From the NCBI GenBank assembly GCA_963681505.1, contig OY811972.1:360796-424795 (forward strand): a stretch of 64,000 nt of DNA, in the 5' to 3' direction. The position numbers and the translations under genes are program-made. Positions 11,901-22,972 of the stretch are shown piece by piece (position 1 is the stretch's first letter; each line of letters opens with the position of its first letter). The notes beneath the pieces are model-generated. The model was not told where the DNA came from. It was given only the letters and a program-made list of their open reading frames with translations, and made no database searches. The stretch is from Eunapius fragilis (Eukaryota > Porifera > Demospongiae > Spongillida > Spongillidae).

Positions 11901-14900
11901 ACCAATTATCCTTTAGCACTGTAATTGTGTGAAAGTTCTCAGTTACCCATGCCATGACCTGCAATCTAGACATACAAGTAGTGTTTTATTTAGCCTGCTT
12001 TGTTGATAAACATATAGATACATACATGTATATGTTAAGCACTGTACCATTCATTTCACACATTTTATGACAAACGCATGGACTGATGAAAATAATTCCA
12101 TTAATTATAGCGTGGTTATGTTGCATATTTTAGGGAGAAAACACATATTGGAACTTTTTGATGAATCTAATTTTCTATTTTGTTTTCGTTCCCTAAGGGG
12201 CCGCCAACACGGCCTGACATGTTTTTAACTATGCCACATAGCAATCGTTAATTGATAAACAGAAGCAAGTAACAGTGCATCCATCAACCCTTTGAACAAT
12301 ATTGAACTATGAGTGTTTGTCAATCTGGTAGAATCCCATGTCATACAATGCTCATCAGTTCACTAAAGTCTGTATTCACAGTGTGTACACTAAATGATAT
12401 CTGCTCCTTCGATGACATAGTCTGTGGTTTAGTCCGTCATAATACTGTTAAACTTGCCCATCATATGCACGATTGTTTAAGGGTTGCATGAGCCATTTCT
12501 TCTATGGTTTCATTAGTTATCTCAGCAGATAACTATTAGTACTTATGATGAAGCAATAATCACTTATTTTAAGATAGGAGAATCCATAGCTCTTGCTTCC
12601 AGTAGCTGGTTAAGGTTTGCTGTGACTCTACCTTTTCTACCACAGATGGCTAAATTTAGGCCTTAAGCTGCCAATCTCAGCGTGGCGAAAATCAATGATG
12701 GACGATGAATATTGATTGAGCAGCACACATGTTTTTCTGACTTTGAGCTTTGAGATGGGTTCTAACTGAAGCTGATTGAGCAGCCGTTTACACCCTGAAA
12801 CAGCTGCCTTGTGCAGTTCTGACTGACTGCTCATGTGCAGTAAAGTAAACAAAAAAGCTCTCCTCCACTTGGAAAAGTATTAATCACAAATGTTACCTAT
12901 GAATCCTTCTCTTGTGGTGAAGTTGGAATGCATGTTGACAGCATTTGTACGTGCTGAGCATATGACTCATTGTTTTTCCATGGCATATTTACTTTGTCTC
13001 CCAACTGGGCTGACATTCTCTTACCTAAACCACATGGCTCACCAGATCTAGTTTCATTGCACATCTTTTATGTCACCTGACTTATCTCCAAAATTGCACT
13101 GTATCTGATCATCTTCTAAATCCATGGGATGTTCCCCTGCATCTACATCCATGTACTTAGTAGGTTCATCTGCAGTTAGCCTTGGTGGCCCGCAAACCTT
13201 CACTTCATTGTCATTGCGCAATTGCACGATTGCAAATTAGAAGGCAAGTCAAGTTTTTGTATAAGTAAATCACAGCTAAAATTTAATTCTAATCCACACT
13301 AATCTCACACGGTTGATCTGTTCAACAAGCTTGTCTCCCCGTCTGAGGTAATCTCTGTGGATGCTATCACTACCTCACCAGTCCACCAAAGGGTACTGTT
13401 AAAGAAACTAGAGGACCACCAGTTCTCTTTGTTGTTGGAAGCATCATCACCTGCCGACAAGGCTCCGCTGCTCTCTGTGTCAGCACCTGATGCTGCATCC
13501 TGGCTACTGGTCACACTTCCTGGCCTCGACCTGCACCTTGACCCTAATGAACTGCAAATTTCCATCCAATGGTGGCTAGGGATAGACATGGCTAGAGGCT
13601 CCTCTTGCTCTCTGTGTCCTGGCTTAGCTCTTGACCACCTTGGCAAACCACGCTACTACCTGTAAACGGGGTGGTGATGTCGTTACCCACCACAACCATC
13701 TGCCTAACGTGATTGTTTAGTTTTGCCATCATGCCCATCTTGGAGTGAGAGTAGAGTCGGGCAGTGGCATTACTTAAGCTGCACCTGGCCAGCGGATGTA
13801 CTTGTTCTCAATTGGGAGAGAGGAAATCATGCTGCCCTTGACATCACAGTGACCTCTCCCTTAATCCCTTCTATCCTAATAGCAGCAAGCTTGTCTGAAG
13901 GGGCTGCAGCGGAGGAGGCAGAGGTCAGGAAGCACAGAGCAAATGACCCAAAGTGTTCAGAGCTGGGCTGGGTGTGTATCCCACTTGCAGTAGAGACTTA
14001 TGGAAACTGGGGTAGGGAAGTCCAATCTACTTTCTCTCGCCTAGCTTCTCACCTGGCCATCGTCACCTCTTCCCACAAAGGTAAGGTGCTCACAGAGCTA
14101 TACAGCAGGCTGAACTTCACCCCGGTTCGGGCGGTGGCTAGAGCCTTGTTGGCAAGACGTGCTCCCTCCCTTGGCCTCCAGGATATCAATTTTTCCATGT
14201 AATGTGTTTTCCTAATTAACTATTATTATAAATATATGTATTGCTGTAATAGTAGTCATTATTAAAAATAATGCCATCGCATTATATATGTAAATTATAT
14301 CACGATTATGAAGCAAGCCTATATGTACGCCCCAATGTCCGCCTTGGCCTCAGTAGCTAAGGTTGGGTTAGGGTTATAAGATGCCATTGCACTAAACATT
14401 GACAGCAGTGAGGCAGCAGTAATAATATCTGTGGTGTCATTGTACCTAACAGTTAGGAAATCATCCATATGCACAGGCATACATGAAGGACTCAGCCCTT
14501 CACCATGGCAAGACGATACGATAGGATGTCACATTCTATAAAAGATTACCTGACCAGTTCTTGGAGAAGAGAAAATAAAAGGCTCGAGAGCCATAATCCA
14601 TAGTTATGGGTTGGTTGAGATGCTGCTCTTGTCATGTGTAGATAGCTTAAAGTGTCTTCAGTGCTTTCAGTTCTTATTTGTGCACTCAATCATATGGGAT
14701 GTATGTCATGGTACCCATAGCTTCACATTGAGAAGGTGTGTACTGAATATTTGAGGCCATGTCCAAACTGCTGTGACTCTAAAATGAAGATGAAGCTGAT
14801 TGAAGTAAGCAATGCCCTGTTTTTGGTAATGGTATGGAGGGGGGGGGGGGGGGAGGGGTATGACATACATAATTTAAATTTAAATTCAGGCCACCATAAT

Positions 14901-17900
14901 TCATGATAGACAAATCATTTTCCAGTGTGTAAAGGTGTAGAAGACCTAAGAGTCGCTTACAATCATTTAAGAAGAATCATCTTATATTCCTTTTTGCTGC
15001 AACGATCCCATATTTATTTATGTTTTGAATCATTTAGAAGAGACATTGCATCATTCTTAACAACTATTTTCATGTATACCTTGCATACACTGATAATTTT
15101 CTATACTGAAATCCTGCAAGGCGTGATGTGTATAATGATTGCCTATGTCCCACAGCTTGAGGCCCACCTACACCCCAGGACTGGGGACTGTCCATTGGCA
15201 GTAGTCCCATGTCCCTACAAACCATATGGCTGCACATTTGTGGTAAGCTTCTATATGGAGTACGCCTTCTGTATCTCAGTACTACAGCAATCACAAAATA
15301 TCATCTGCAATGTTGTTACAATTCCATACCAACACATTGGGTATTTAATTTCTATACCTGCCTAGCTTCCATCAAAGCTGATACAATCCACACATACACA
15401 CTGCACACACCTGCACACATACACACACTCAACATGTACAGTGCACATAAATAAACGCACTGCACAAACATGAACAGGACAAACTTGTTTCACTGATGCT
15501 TCTGAAGGACATATTCACACAACCAGCATGTATTATATAAACTTAAAGATTTTGTCACCCTGTTATGTGCATGTAGTAGGTTCACTCGCCTAACTATTTG
15601 CATTCGTGTGTACACCTGTACACATATTGGGTAATAAGTGTACAGGGGAGCACAAATTACTTACCCTACCTTATCTTTGTAAGTAATCACATTTGTCATT
15701 CAAAAATTAATATCTGAGTACACAACAGATTATTAATTGATGGTCACTATTAATTCAAATTATTTGATTGTTATCTAACAAATAAACCACATTAGAAAAA
15801 CAAAGAAAACTTTGCGCATGTGACTGAGGTGTACGTGTACGCAGAGCAAGAGGATGTGCTGACAGTGGAGGCACAAGCACTGAAGGTTCGAATAGTGGAG
15901 GTGCAAATGGTGGAGGCGCGAGTAGTGGAGGTGCAAATAGTGGAGGTGCGAATAGTGGAGGCGCGAGTAGAGGAGGCACGATCACTGAAGGCTCGAATAG
16001 TGGAGGCACAAATGGAGGAGGCGCGAATAGTGGAGGCGCGAGCAGAGGAGGCACGATCGAGCTGACGGCTCGAATAGCGGAGGCACAAGGGAGGCACAAA
16101 TGGCGGAGGCGCGAATAGTGGAGGCATGAGCACTGAAGGCTCGAATAGTGGAGGCACAAATGGTGGAGGCGCGAGTAGTGGAGGTGCAAATAGTGGAGGC
16201 ATGAATAGTGGAGGCGCGAGTAGAGGAGGTACGATTGAGCACTGAAGGCTCGAATAGTGGAGGCACAAATGGTGGAGGCGCAAATAGTGGAGGCGCAAGC
16301 ACTGAAGGTGCAAATAGTGAAAGAGTGAGTAGTGGAGGCATGGTAGGGAAGTGCAAGTAGAGCTAGAGGAAGTTAAAGTAGAGCTAGAGGAAGTGCAAGT
16401 AGAGCTTGAGGAAGTGAAAGTAGAGCTAGAGGAAGTGCAAGTAGAGCTAGAGGAAGTACAAGTAGAGGTAGAGGAAGTGCAAGTAGAGCTTGAGGAAGTG
16501 AAAGTAGAGCTAGAGGAAGTGCAAGTAGAGGTAGAGAAAGTGAAAGTAGAGGTAGAGGAAGTGCAAGTAGGAGTGAAGGAGTAAAACCTCAAAACCTAAA
16601 GCAGCAGTCTGCCCTGAGATGGTGGAGTGATACTAACATGAACATTCAGCATTGTTGCTGTTTTTTGATACACAAGTGATTGAATTTGCGAGATTCTTTT
16701 GCAATGAACATCATTTTCCTACATAGACTAATTTGTGTACACCTGTACACATTTTACTGCAAAACTTTCCTGATACAACCACATGAATAATTTCATATTA
16801 TATAGTTACTATATCATGCCCTCTATCACTTTCAATACTCATTTGAAAACAGTATACTACTATAGTGAAGCAATGTAATATGTGTACAGGCGTACACAAA
16901 TTAGAGATATGACTGTAAAAGTGATTACCAAAAAGGAACAGCATTTGTTTGATGTACACACAAAACAAACTATGTGGATAAAATTTGACTTATTGAGAAT
17001 GTTCCCATCATGTTTGTTTTAATCTCTAACTTTTGCAGTGTTCTGCAGTGCTATAGATAACAGTTATTATTGCAATTAGCCGCATATTCATGACACACTT
17101 AACCACAAGTTAACACCACCATAGGGGGTATAGATTTTCACAAGTTGTGTAAAATGCTCACTGCTGGTATGAGATATAATGCAGCAAAATGAAAGGAGTA
17201 ATTTGTGTACCACTGTACACATTTTAGGATGCAAATAGACACTAATTGTATTAAACTCTGTAAAGATATGTCAAACTGGGTCCTTTAGCTTTGTTAATTT
17301 TCATTGAATTTCAAGCTGAAATAACAAGAGATCTTGCCCTGCGGATTGGCCAGTGTTTGATACAAATTATCCTAAAAGGCCTCTTATGGGAGCCGCACTT
17401 CGCAACATACAGGGATGGTGCCCTCCCCCAAGGAGATAGCTCTAATAATTGATAACTGGGCATTCCCACAGGAGACGTTTACCCAAATGTATTGCAGTTG
17501 CATGGGCTTGGTATAAAATTATAAATGGCCTTGTGACAAATCATTACAAGTAAGTCTCTATGCAGTGATCACTTATTATGTAGTTGATATATACTCCACA
17601 AGGAGGGGAGGAGTGCCTTAGTATATTTTACAACTCATTTAAAACAGTTTTGTTTAAATGCCTGCTTCACAGTGCATAATATTATGTGTGTTGCATTGGG
17701 TGTATTTGTAGGCTTGGAGAAAACGAATGTCAACCCATCTTGACGAGAACAAGCTCCACCACATCCATCTCCAAGCAGACTGTTGTAGAGAGCTGCAGGA
17801 ACAGGTCAACAAGAACACCACTGCATTGGAGCAACTTAATGATCATGTGTCAGCTGTGGAGACTTGTATGACTTCAGTAGAAGACCTCCAAGGTACTCTG

Positions 17901-18716
17901 AAAATGCGACTGGAGGTAATGGATAACACCCAAACAGGATCACTCACATCAACACATTGGGGATCATTGACATTTCAGTCTATGCAGGAGCAATTGACTC
18001 AGTTCGCTTTTGTGGTTAAAGGGCTCGAAAGTAAGCTTATGGAGAATGAAATTAAAAGAACAACAGAAAATGTTACATCAGGATATCATTCATTATCAGT
18101 ACTACAACTTAGTAGTGATTATAATTCAGAAAAATGGGATACCCTTCATACTAAAACAACTGAATTGGAGCATGGATTGGATCGATGTCTTAGTAGCTGT
18201 CTGGACCAAGAGCTCAGAGTACAGCTTCTTGAGAGGGCAACCTATGATGGAGTCCTCCTGTGGAAGATTGATGACTTTGAGAGGAGGAGGAAAGAGGCAA
18301 TTGATGGAGTGACCATGTCTCTCTACTCCATCCCTTTCTACACCAGCAGACATGGCTACAAGATGTGTGCAAGGGTGTACCTGAATGGAGATGGGATGGG
18401 AAAGGGTACTCACCTCAGCTTCTTCTTTGTGGTGATGAAGGGTCCTTTTGATGCTCTGTTACCATGGCCCTTCAAACAGAAGGTGACTCTGACCATCATA
18501 AACCAGGCTGGCAAGAAGCATGTCACAGACACTTTTCGTCCTGACCCACAATCCAGCTCATTTCAGAGACCATCAGTGAAGGAGATGAATGTAGCATCAG
18601 GATGTCCAATGTTCATTCGTCAGGAGCATCTATTGAATGGAGGATTTGTGAAAGATGACTGCATCTTTTTGAGAGTTGTTGTGGACATTTTAGATTTAGC
18701 ACATTTTTGTCCCTGA
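8909..18716 (+). CDS. TRAF-family adaptor protein, gene B
   Basis: Six exons, all phase 0: 8909-9103, 9166-9270, 9801-9959, 14721-14804, 15156-15242 and 17712-18716, giving 544 residues. The order is RING (C19, C22, C34, H36, C39, C42, C54, D57), TRAF-type zinc fingers (about 66-225), coiled coil (about 225-385) and TRAF-C/MATH domain ending near the C-terminus. The likely role is a cytoplasmic receptor adaptor/E3 ligase. The ATG at 8909 gives a leader of the same length as in gene C; an in-frame extension runs upstream to 8804 but looks like 5' UTR. Introns 3 (4.8 kb) and 5 (2.5 kb) are swollen by a retroelement relic and minisatellites, while gene A, with the same structure, is only 2.6 kb long. 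Exon 4 has an unusual 'ccatag' acceptor. Large blocks of the last exon are almost identical to gene A. Confidence 0.88.
10886..11023. repeat. Minisatellite in gene B intron 3
   Basis: Imperfect tandem repeats of a roughly 20-bp unit resembling 'gtggtgatctgaggggt'. Open frames through it on the minus strand are repeat artefacts. Confidence 0.7.
11093..11270. repeat. Minisatellite in gene B intron 3
   Basis: Tandem copies of a roughly 25-bp unit containing 'gctggcaccagga' followed by either 'tcgagggctgatt' or 'gtgctgttt'. The two unit variants are grouped, suggesting local expansion. Open frames on both strands are artefacts of the repeat. Confidence 0.75.
13310..14202 (+). pseudogene. Decayed C-terminal part of a reverse-transcriptase-type retroelement ORF
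   Basis: The segment reads as one protein broken by at least one frameshift and stops. The first part (about 13310-13640) contains 'KLEDHQFSLLLEASSPAD', 'SAPDAASWL', 'LDPNELQISIQWWLGID' and a zinc-knuckle-like 'CSLCPG'. The frame then shifts to 'HATTCKRGGDVVTHHNHL' (about 13645-13707) and stops. The last part (about 13780-14202) contains 'WPADVLVLNWERG', 'ALDITVTSPL', 'KHRANDPKCSELGWVCIPL' and 'ELYSRLNFTPVRA'. I recall this architecture from abundant marine-invertebrate ORFs annotated as reverse-transcriptase-related; no search was done. No RT catalytic domain is visible upstream, so this is a 5'-truncated copy sitting in intron 3 of TRAF gene B. The PADV...LDITV section may be a PD-(D/E)xK-like nuclease, but that is speculative. 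Confidence 0.6.
15855..16345. repeat. Minisatellite with 15-bp-type units in gene B intron 5
   Basis: Degenerate tandem repeats built on 'ggtgcaaatagtgga' and 'ggcgcgagtagtgga', interspersed with a longer 'agcactgaaggctcgaa' unit. All reading frames stay open across it because of the repeat period, so these open frames should not be taken as genes. Confidence 0.75.
16349..16576. repeat. 21-bp minisatellite (heptad-encoding) in gene B intron 5
   Basis: About eleven copies of a 21-bp unit such as 'gtgcaagtagagctagagg' plus two bases. On the plus strand the unit translates to a seven-residue repeat of the V-Q-V-E-L-E-E type, which would look like a coiled coil, but no splice site links it to gene B. 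It is most simply an intronic minisatellite. Confidence 0.75.
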
Positions 18717-20335
18717 TTATTTGATTTATAATATTTTAAAAAGTCTGATGACAATGTTTTTATATATACCTTCAGATTTCGTGTAATGGTAAAATTGATT
18801 ATGTAAATGAGGGTTTGAAGTTGAATACAATTAGGGTCCTAATATAATGACATTCCCAATCTATGGACAGTTCATTGGCTGCCCGCAAGAGGATCGAAAT
18901 ATCATCGGAACCTACGCGAGTAGGTTCCATATAGGAATCCAACAGTATCATGAATGTCATTAAAAAAACATCACTCACGTCTAGCGGGACATTTAAGAAT
19001 CGGGTCACTTCGCTCTTAGTGGCATTCGAGCGATATAAAAAAGGACAACAGTTCTACGTTGTATTTGTGTCACAAGACGGTGTACTTTTAGAGAACAAAA
19101 ATACTCGTCCCCATCGTCCGTACCCAGTCCCACCTAAAATTTCTCCTCCGTCGGCTTCTTCTTCTTCTTCTTCCTTCCGGAGCATATAACTCACGACAGG
19201 AACGTTTGTAAAGCACGCCAAGTGTACCAATCGCTTCAGGATGCGTCTGCAGGTTATCTTCGGGGGTCTGTTAGACGCCTAACTGTTCGGGCAATTAACT
19301 AAAGCGAATAGTACCTCATTTGGTATTCGGTTAAAAATACCCAATTACATCGGCTAGCTATTTTTAAATGCAATAATAGCCACGTGTCGTGGGCGTGATT
19401 CAAATTCTTAATATTCCCGCACGCTGTGGAAGAGGTATACGCACTGAATCCAAGAGCCTTTTCGGGTCCCTACGGCTCCATGTATAAATGTCCAACCATA
19501 ATGCCAAATGGTTGAGAAACGGAATGGAGCAGCGATAACGTTATAGGAAGGCTCCTGACGAATATTCAAGGTATCATTTTCTGCATGACGCCTGTGCGTT
19601 ACTCTCAACTCTTATCATTCGTTACGCAGCTTGAAATGAAAGCCAAAACTACCATACACGTAAGTACCCGAAACTATCGCATATAATTGTTTTGACCGAA
19701 TTGATTTCTATACTATAGCTTCTTATATAGCATAACTTTCGAATTCTGTCGGTGGAACTACATACGCGATCAGATACTACGGTATACAGTCTACAGCAGA
19801 TAATGTGAAGCAAGAGGCTCCAATTAGAATGTGTCTCCCCCACACCACCGCCCTTACAGAAAAAAAACCCGGCAACAACTAGCCACTCGTACACCTACAG
19901 ATATGCCAAACGAGTGCAATACAAGACACGACAAGGTGTCAAGCGCGATACTGAAAGGACCATCAAAGCGACCACCCCGAAGGTGCGTTACACCATGAAT
20001 GTTGGATCTGGACATAAATTATAGCATGTATAGTGTATCGCTAAAATATTTTATGCAACAGTTACAGCGGAAGATATTGCATCTCTCTCCATGCTGTTGT
20101 TTGAAATATGTGCACGCTGTTCGCTGACAACAATTTCGTAATAATGTTAATGTGTATTGTGGTGCATAATTTATATCTAATAGTATCAAAGTTGCTGATG
20201 ACAACGTATTGTGGTTTATCTGATAATAGCGTGAGATCAGTGGGTACATGTAATCTTTGTCTGATGTATTATATGGCTTCACTTGCCAGTAGAGGATTTG
20301 TTTTAACTAATGGTTGTTTAAATCACCTGTTTCAG
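18717..20335. other. Intergenic stretch downstream of TRAF gene B
   Basis: It contains the hairpin-capped repeat listed at 18907-19250. The rest (19250-20335) is AT-rich with scattered short open frames on both strands, none recognised. No polyadenylation signal is obvious close to the stop of gene B. Confidence 0.4.
18907..19250 (+). repeat. Hairpin-capped interspersed repeat (family R1), copy 1
   Basis: The copy opens with a palindrome, 'ggaacctac'-4 nt-'gtaggttcc', followed by 'atatagga', then 'atgaatgtcattaaaaaaac'. It then has a TTC-rich stretch and a 'taactcacgacaggaacg' block, ending near 'accaatcgcttc'. The same succession of blocks appears at 34655-34995 (plus), 33395-33735 (minus) and 40195-40487 (minus), with a 5' fragment at 31513. 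An open frame starting at 18950 shares its first residues (M-N-V-I-x-K-T-S-L) with the minus-strand frame in the 33.5 kb copy. Confidence 0.65.
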
Positions 20336-20487
20336 GTCCAGGTCCAGGAGTGGTTCCATGTCCAGCTGCAGGATTAGCTTCACCTGCTCTACCTGCTATA
20401 TATCCTGGATATACAGAAGTATATCCTGGTCCAGAATATACAGCAGTATATCCTATACAAGATGACATGCTCCTGGGTTATAAATGA
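20336..20487 (+). CDS. Putative terminal exon, Pro/Gly/Tyr-rich
   Basis: I do not recognise the gene. After a good acceptor ('cacctgtttcag') an open frame runs 49 codons to TGA, rich in P, G, Y and A with a repeated 'YPGYTEVYPGPEYTAVYP' pattern. An AATAAA lies about 90 nt after the stop (20577-20582), fitting a 3' terminal exon. The tail resembles the low-complexity C-termini of some RNA-binding proteins, but that is only a resemblance. No upstream exon with a matching donor phase was identified, so it may be a relic or part of a gene whose other exons I missed. Confidence 0.35.
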
Positions 20488-20661
20488 AATACTTGTACTT
20501 ATTGTTTAAATAGTAATACTGTGTGTTTTAATGGTACACCCACACCTCAAAAAATTGCATGGCCACGAGATTCTAAAATAAAACTGTCATTTGACATTCT
20601 TGCTACATGGTTACTTTTCAAGAACTAAATACAATACTAAATCTACCAAAAAATGTAGGAA

Positions 20662-20946
20662 ACAAGTGATAAAAACATTCTCTATGCGAGAAGGTTGGTG
20701 GTATATAGGAATCAAAGGCGGTGGTGGTGTAAAAAGCAAGGGAACAAGGATTGTGATTGAAAAGGAAAAATGAAATAGACCTATATTAGCACACACAGTT
20801 AAACATGACGACATGCTGCTAATATAGGTCTATTTCTTTTTTCCTTTTCAATCACAATCCTTGTTCCCTTGCTTTTTACACCACCACCGCCTTTGATTCC
20901 TATATACCACCAACCTTCTCGCATAGAGAATGTTTTTATCACTTGT
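20662..20946. mobile_element. Foldback (palindromic) element FB1
   Basis: A 285-bp near-perfect inverted repeat: arms about 20662-20791 and 20816-20946 around a loop of about 25 bp. The ends read 'acaagtgataaaaacattct' and its complement. The same terminal sequence and 'tatatagga...ggtggtgtaaaaagca' internal blocks occur in FB2 (29970-30268) and FB3 (35029-35312), with a diverged relative FB4 (32390-32675). It encodes nothing, so it looks like a non-autonomous hairpin MITE. Target duplications were not clear. Confidence 0.8.
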
Positions 20947-20987
20947 ATACTGAGAGATGGCATTTACAATATCTTTTTTTTTTCTAG

Positions 20988-21305
20988 GTAGTGTCGCGGT
21001 CCAAGGTCAGCCCAGTGGAAGTACGCACGGCTAGTGCAATAGCAAAGCAGAATAGTAATCAACTCATGAATAAATCACAGAGGAAAAGATATACACAAAG
21101 TCATTACGGCCAGATAACAATAGACAAAAAGGAAGTATCCCTAGCTCTAGACACTTTGATGGAATTACGACTTAGGGTATTCAGCTTAATTCAGGCTATT
21201 GACCTTGCGTATGTACAAGGAGGACTGGTTCCCATGCTGTCCTTCACAGCTAGCATGTGCATGTATGTGGTTGATAAGAAGTTTAAAGGTTTGAGGCACT
21301 TCTAA
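20988..21305 (+). CDS. Unassigned putative terminal exon
   Basis: An open frame starts right after a strong polypyrimidine tract and acceptor ('atcttttttttttctag'), runs about 105 codons and ends in TAA. It begins in frame at the splice site (V-V-S-R-S-K-V-S-P-V-E) and contains no known domain. Its middle ('KEVSLALDTLMELRLRVFS') looks helical. It sits about 40 bp after foldback FB1. It may be the last exon of an unrecognised gene or chance. Confidence 0.3.
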   Translation, partial: VVSRSKVSPVEVRTASAIAKQNSNQLMNKSQRKRYTQSHYGQITIDKKEVSLALDTLMELRLRVFSLIQAIDLAYVQGGLVPMLSFTASMCMYVVDKKFKGLRHF

Positions 21306-21324
21306 ATTCTCTTTAATGTTACAT

Positions 21325-21540
21325 CGCCGTCCACGCGTAGAAGCATATCATCTACGCGCATAGACGATTGTATATAGTATATCGTATATATATCAAAATG
21401 CTTAACCTGTTTAGATGGCTCGATTAGAAAAATTAGTGTTATTTGGAGGATATTAATACCCGAAAATTGCTCTAAAGTAGCGTCTACGGGTAGATGATTT
21501 CCGATTTTGTCTACGTGTAGATGGTCGGGTCCGTCGATTT
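21325..21540. mobile_element. Small inverted-repeat element
   Basis: Both ends carry repeated 'catctac-n-cgtaga-n-g' motifs in opposite orientation ('ccgtccacgcgtagaagc', 'atcatctacgcgcatagacg' on the left; 'cgtctacgggtagatgattt', 'ctacgtgtagatggtcggg' on the right), about 215 bp overall. This fits a MITE with subrepeats in its termini. It has no coding capacity. Confidence 0.5.
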
Positions 21541-22972
21541 AACATTCAGATACAAACATTAGGTGTGAAACTCCAGCTTATATACCAGGTGAGCCAGAGG
21601 TCACCACATCTGAATTTACTGCCATAAATGCCGAACACGTGAAAAACACTTTGATGCCATGCATGCACTAAATAAAAAAGCATGTTTGAATGTAGTGATA
21701 CCTTCATCTTTTATGCATAGAAGACCAAAAGTAAACATTGATTCCCCACCATACCAGCCTTGCCATCAGAGGTCTGGCATTTGACCTCTCTGAGGCTGGC
21801 CATGCTGGATGGGAAGTGACTTAACGTTAACCTTTGGAATTTGCAACTAAAAAACGCTATAGGTATAGACATGTATAGGACACCAGCAAATCACCATTCT
21901 GCATAGCTATATATATGCAATATAATTAACCGTATATACATAAAGTAACATACCTTCGCAAACTTACAACGCCCAAATTTCATATCTCTTCACTTATTTC
22001 GATTGCACACCATTTTTTTCTATGGCAAAATTCGTCAAATTCGGTTGTGTTACTGACTTGTGTAAAGTGGAAGCTTGTAAGCTTTTAATTGTTCCAATCG
22101 TTGACTTGGAACGTTATCTTCTGTGCAAAGTAAGTGGACATTTTCTCCATTGATTAATTTTCCTGGTCGATCGCGAGATTGCGATATTGGTTTACTAATT
22201 CATGCATAGTCACCTAGCGTTAACAACACATTCGTTGCCTCGTGATTAGGTAAGCTGAATTCAAAGCTGCAAAGAGGATAATTAAGCAGTACATCTATAT
22301 GTACAACCTAATTACCCAACCACTTAGATGGGTTGGGCAGCATACCGCGGGGCAGTGTGTTATGCTCCCGGCAACCACGACGTGACGGGAATGGGGGGGG
22401 GGGGGGGGGGGGGGAGTGGTAGTCTCGTACCCAGACCCACCCTTACGTAAGCATTATCGCATAATGTATAATACTACGTAGAGAGGGTCTGGCCAATAGG
22501 TCGAAGAAAGTTGTTCTGTGCGCCGGAATGTTGGCGCGTCCAATCAGAATGTTGGAATGTGAGTGACGTAGATTATTTGAATTCCAGACTTTGAATTACG
22601 CCCACTTGATACAATATGGACTTAGACGGCATCGTTACAAGGTTACTCAAACCATAGATAGTCTAAACTATCTATGCCGTGAAAACCAGCTCAATGGAGT
22701 CATACAAGGCATCTCTAAACTATCTATGTACAAGGGAACGATGTCTTTATCATTCTTCCTACGGGAAGTGGCAAATCCCTTTGCTACGCTATTTTCCCGT
22801 TTGCCTTCGATGAGCTGCGTGGTTGTGAAGGTAGCCTTGCCATCGTTGTTTCTCCTCGTAGCTCTCATGTAGGACCAGGTTCGTAATTTGTAACTTAGTA
22901 GTGCTTTTTTTCATTTGTGTACTATTTTTCCTAAAGGTGACTTCACTAACTTCAAGAGGTTTGTCAGCAGTC

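Larger units (their letters stand above)
15606..17227. repeat. Cluster of palindromic GTGTACA-N-TGTACAC motifs
   Basis: Five related palindromic motifs of about 27 bp, of the form 'taatttgtgtac...tgtacacatttta', lie in intron 5 of gene B. They are forward at about 15606, 16729 and 17199, and reverse at about 15636 and 16877. The 15606/15636 and 16729/16877 pairs face each other like inverted termini of very small elements (about 50 and 175 bp). A function such as protein binding is not shown by sequence alone. Confidence 0.5.
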
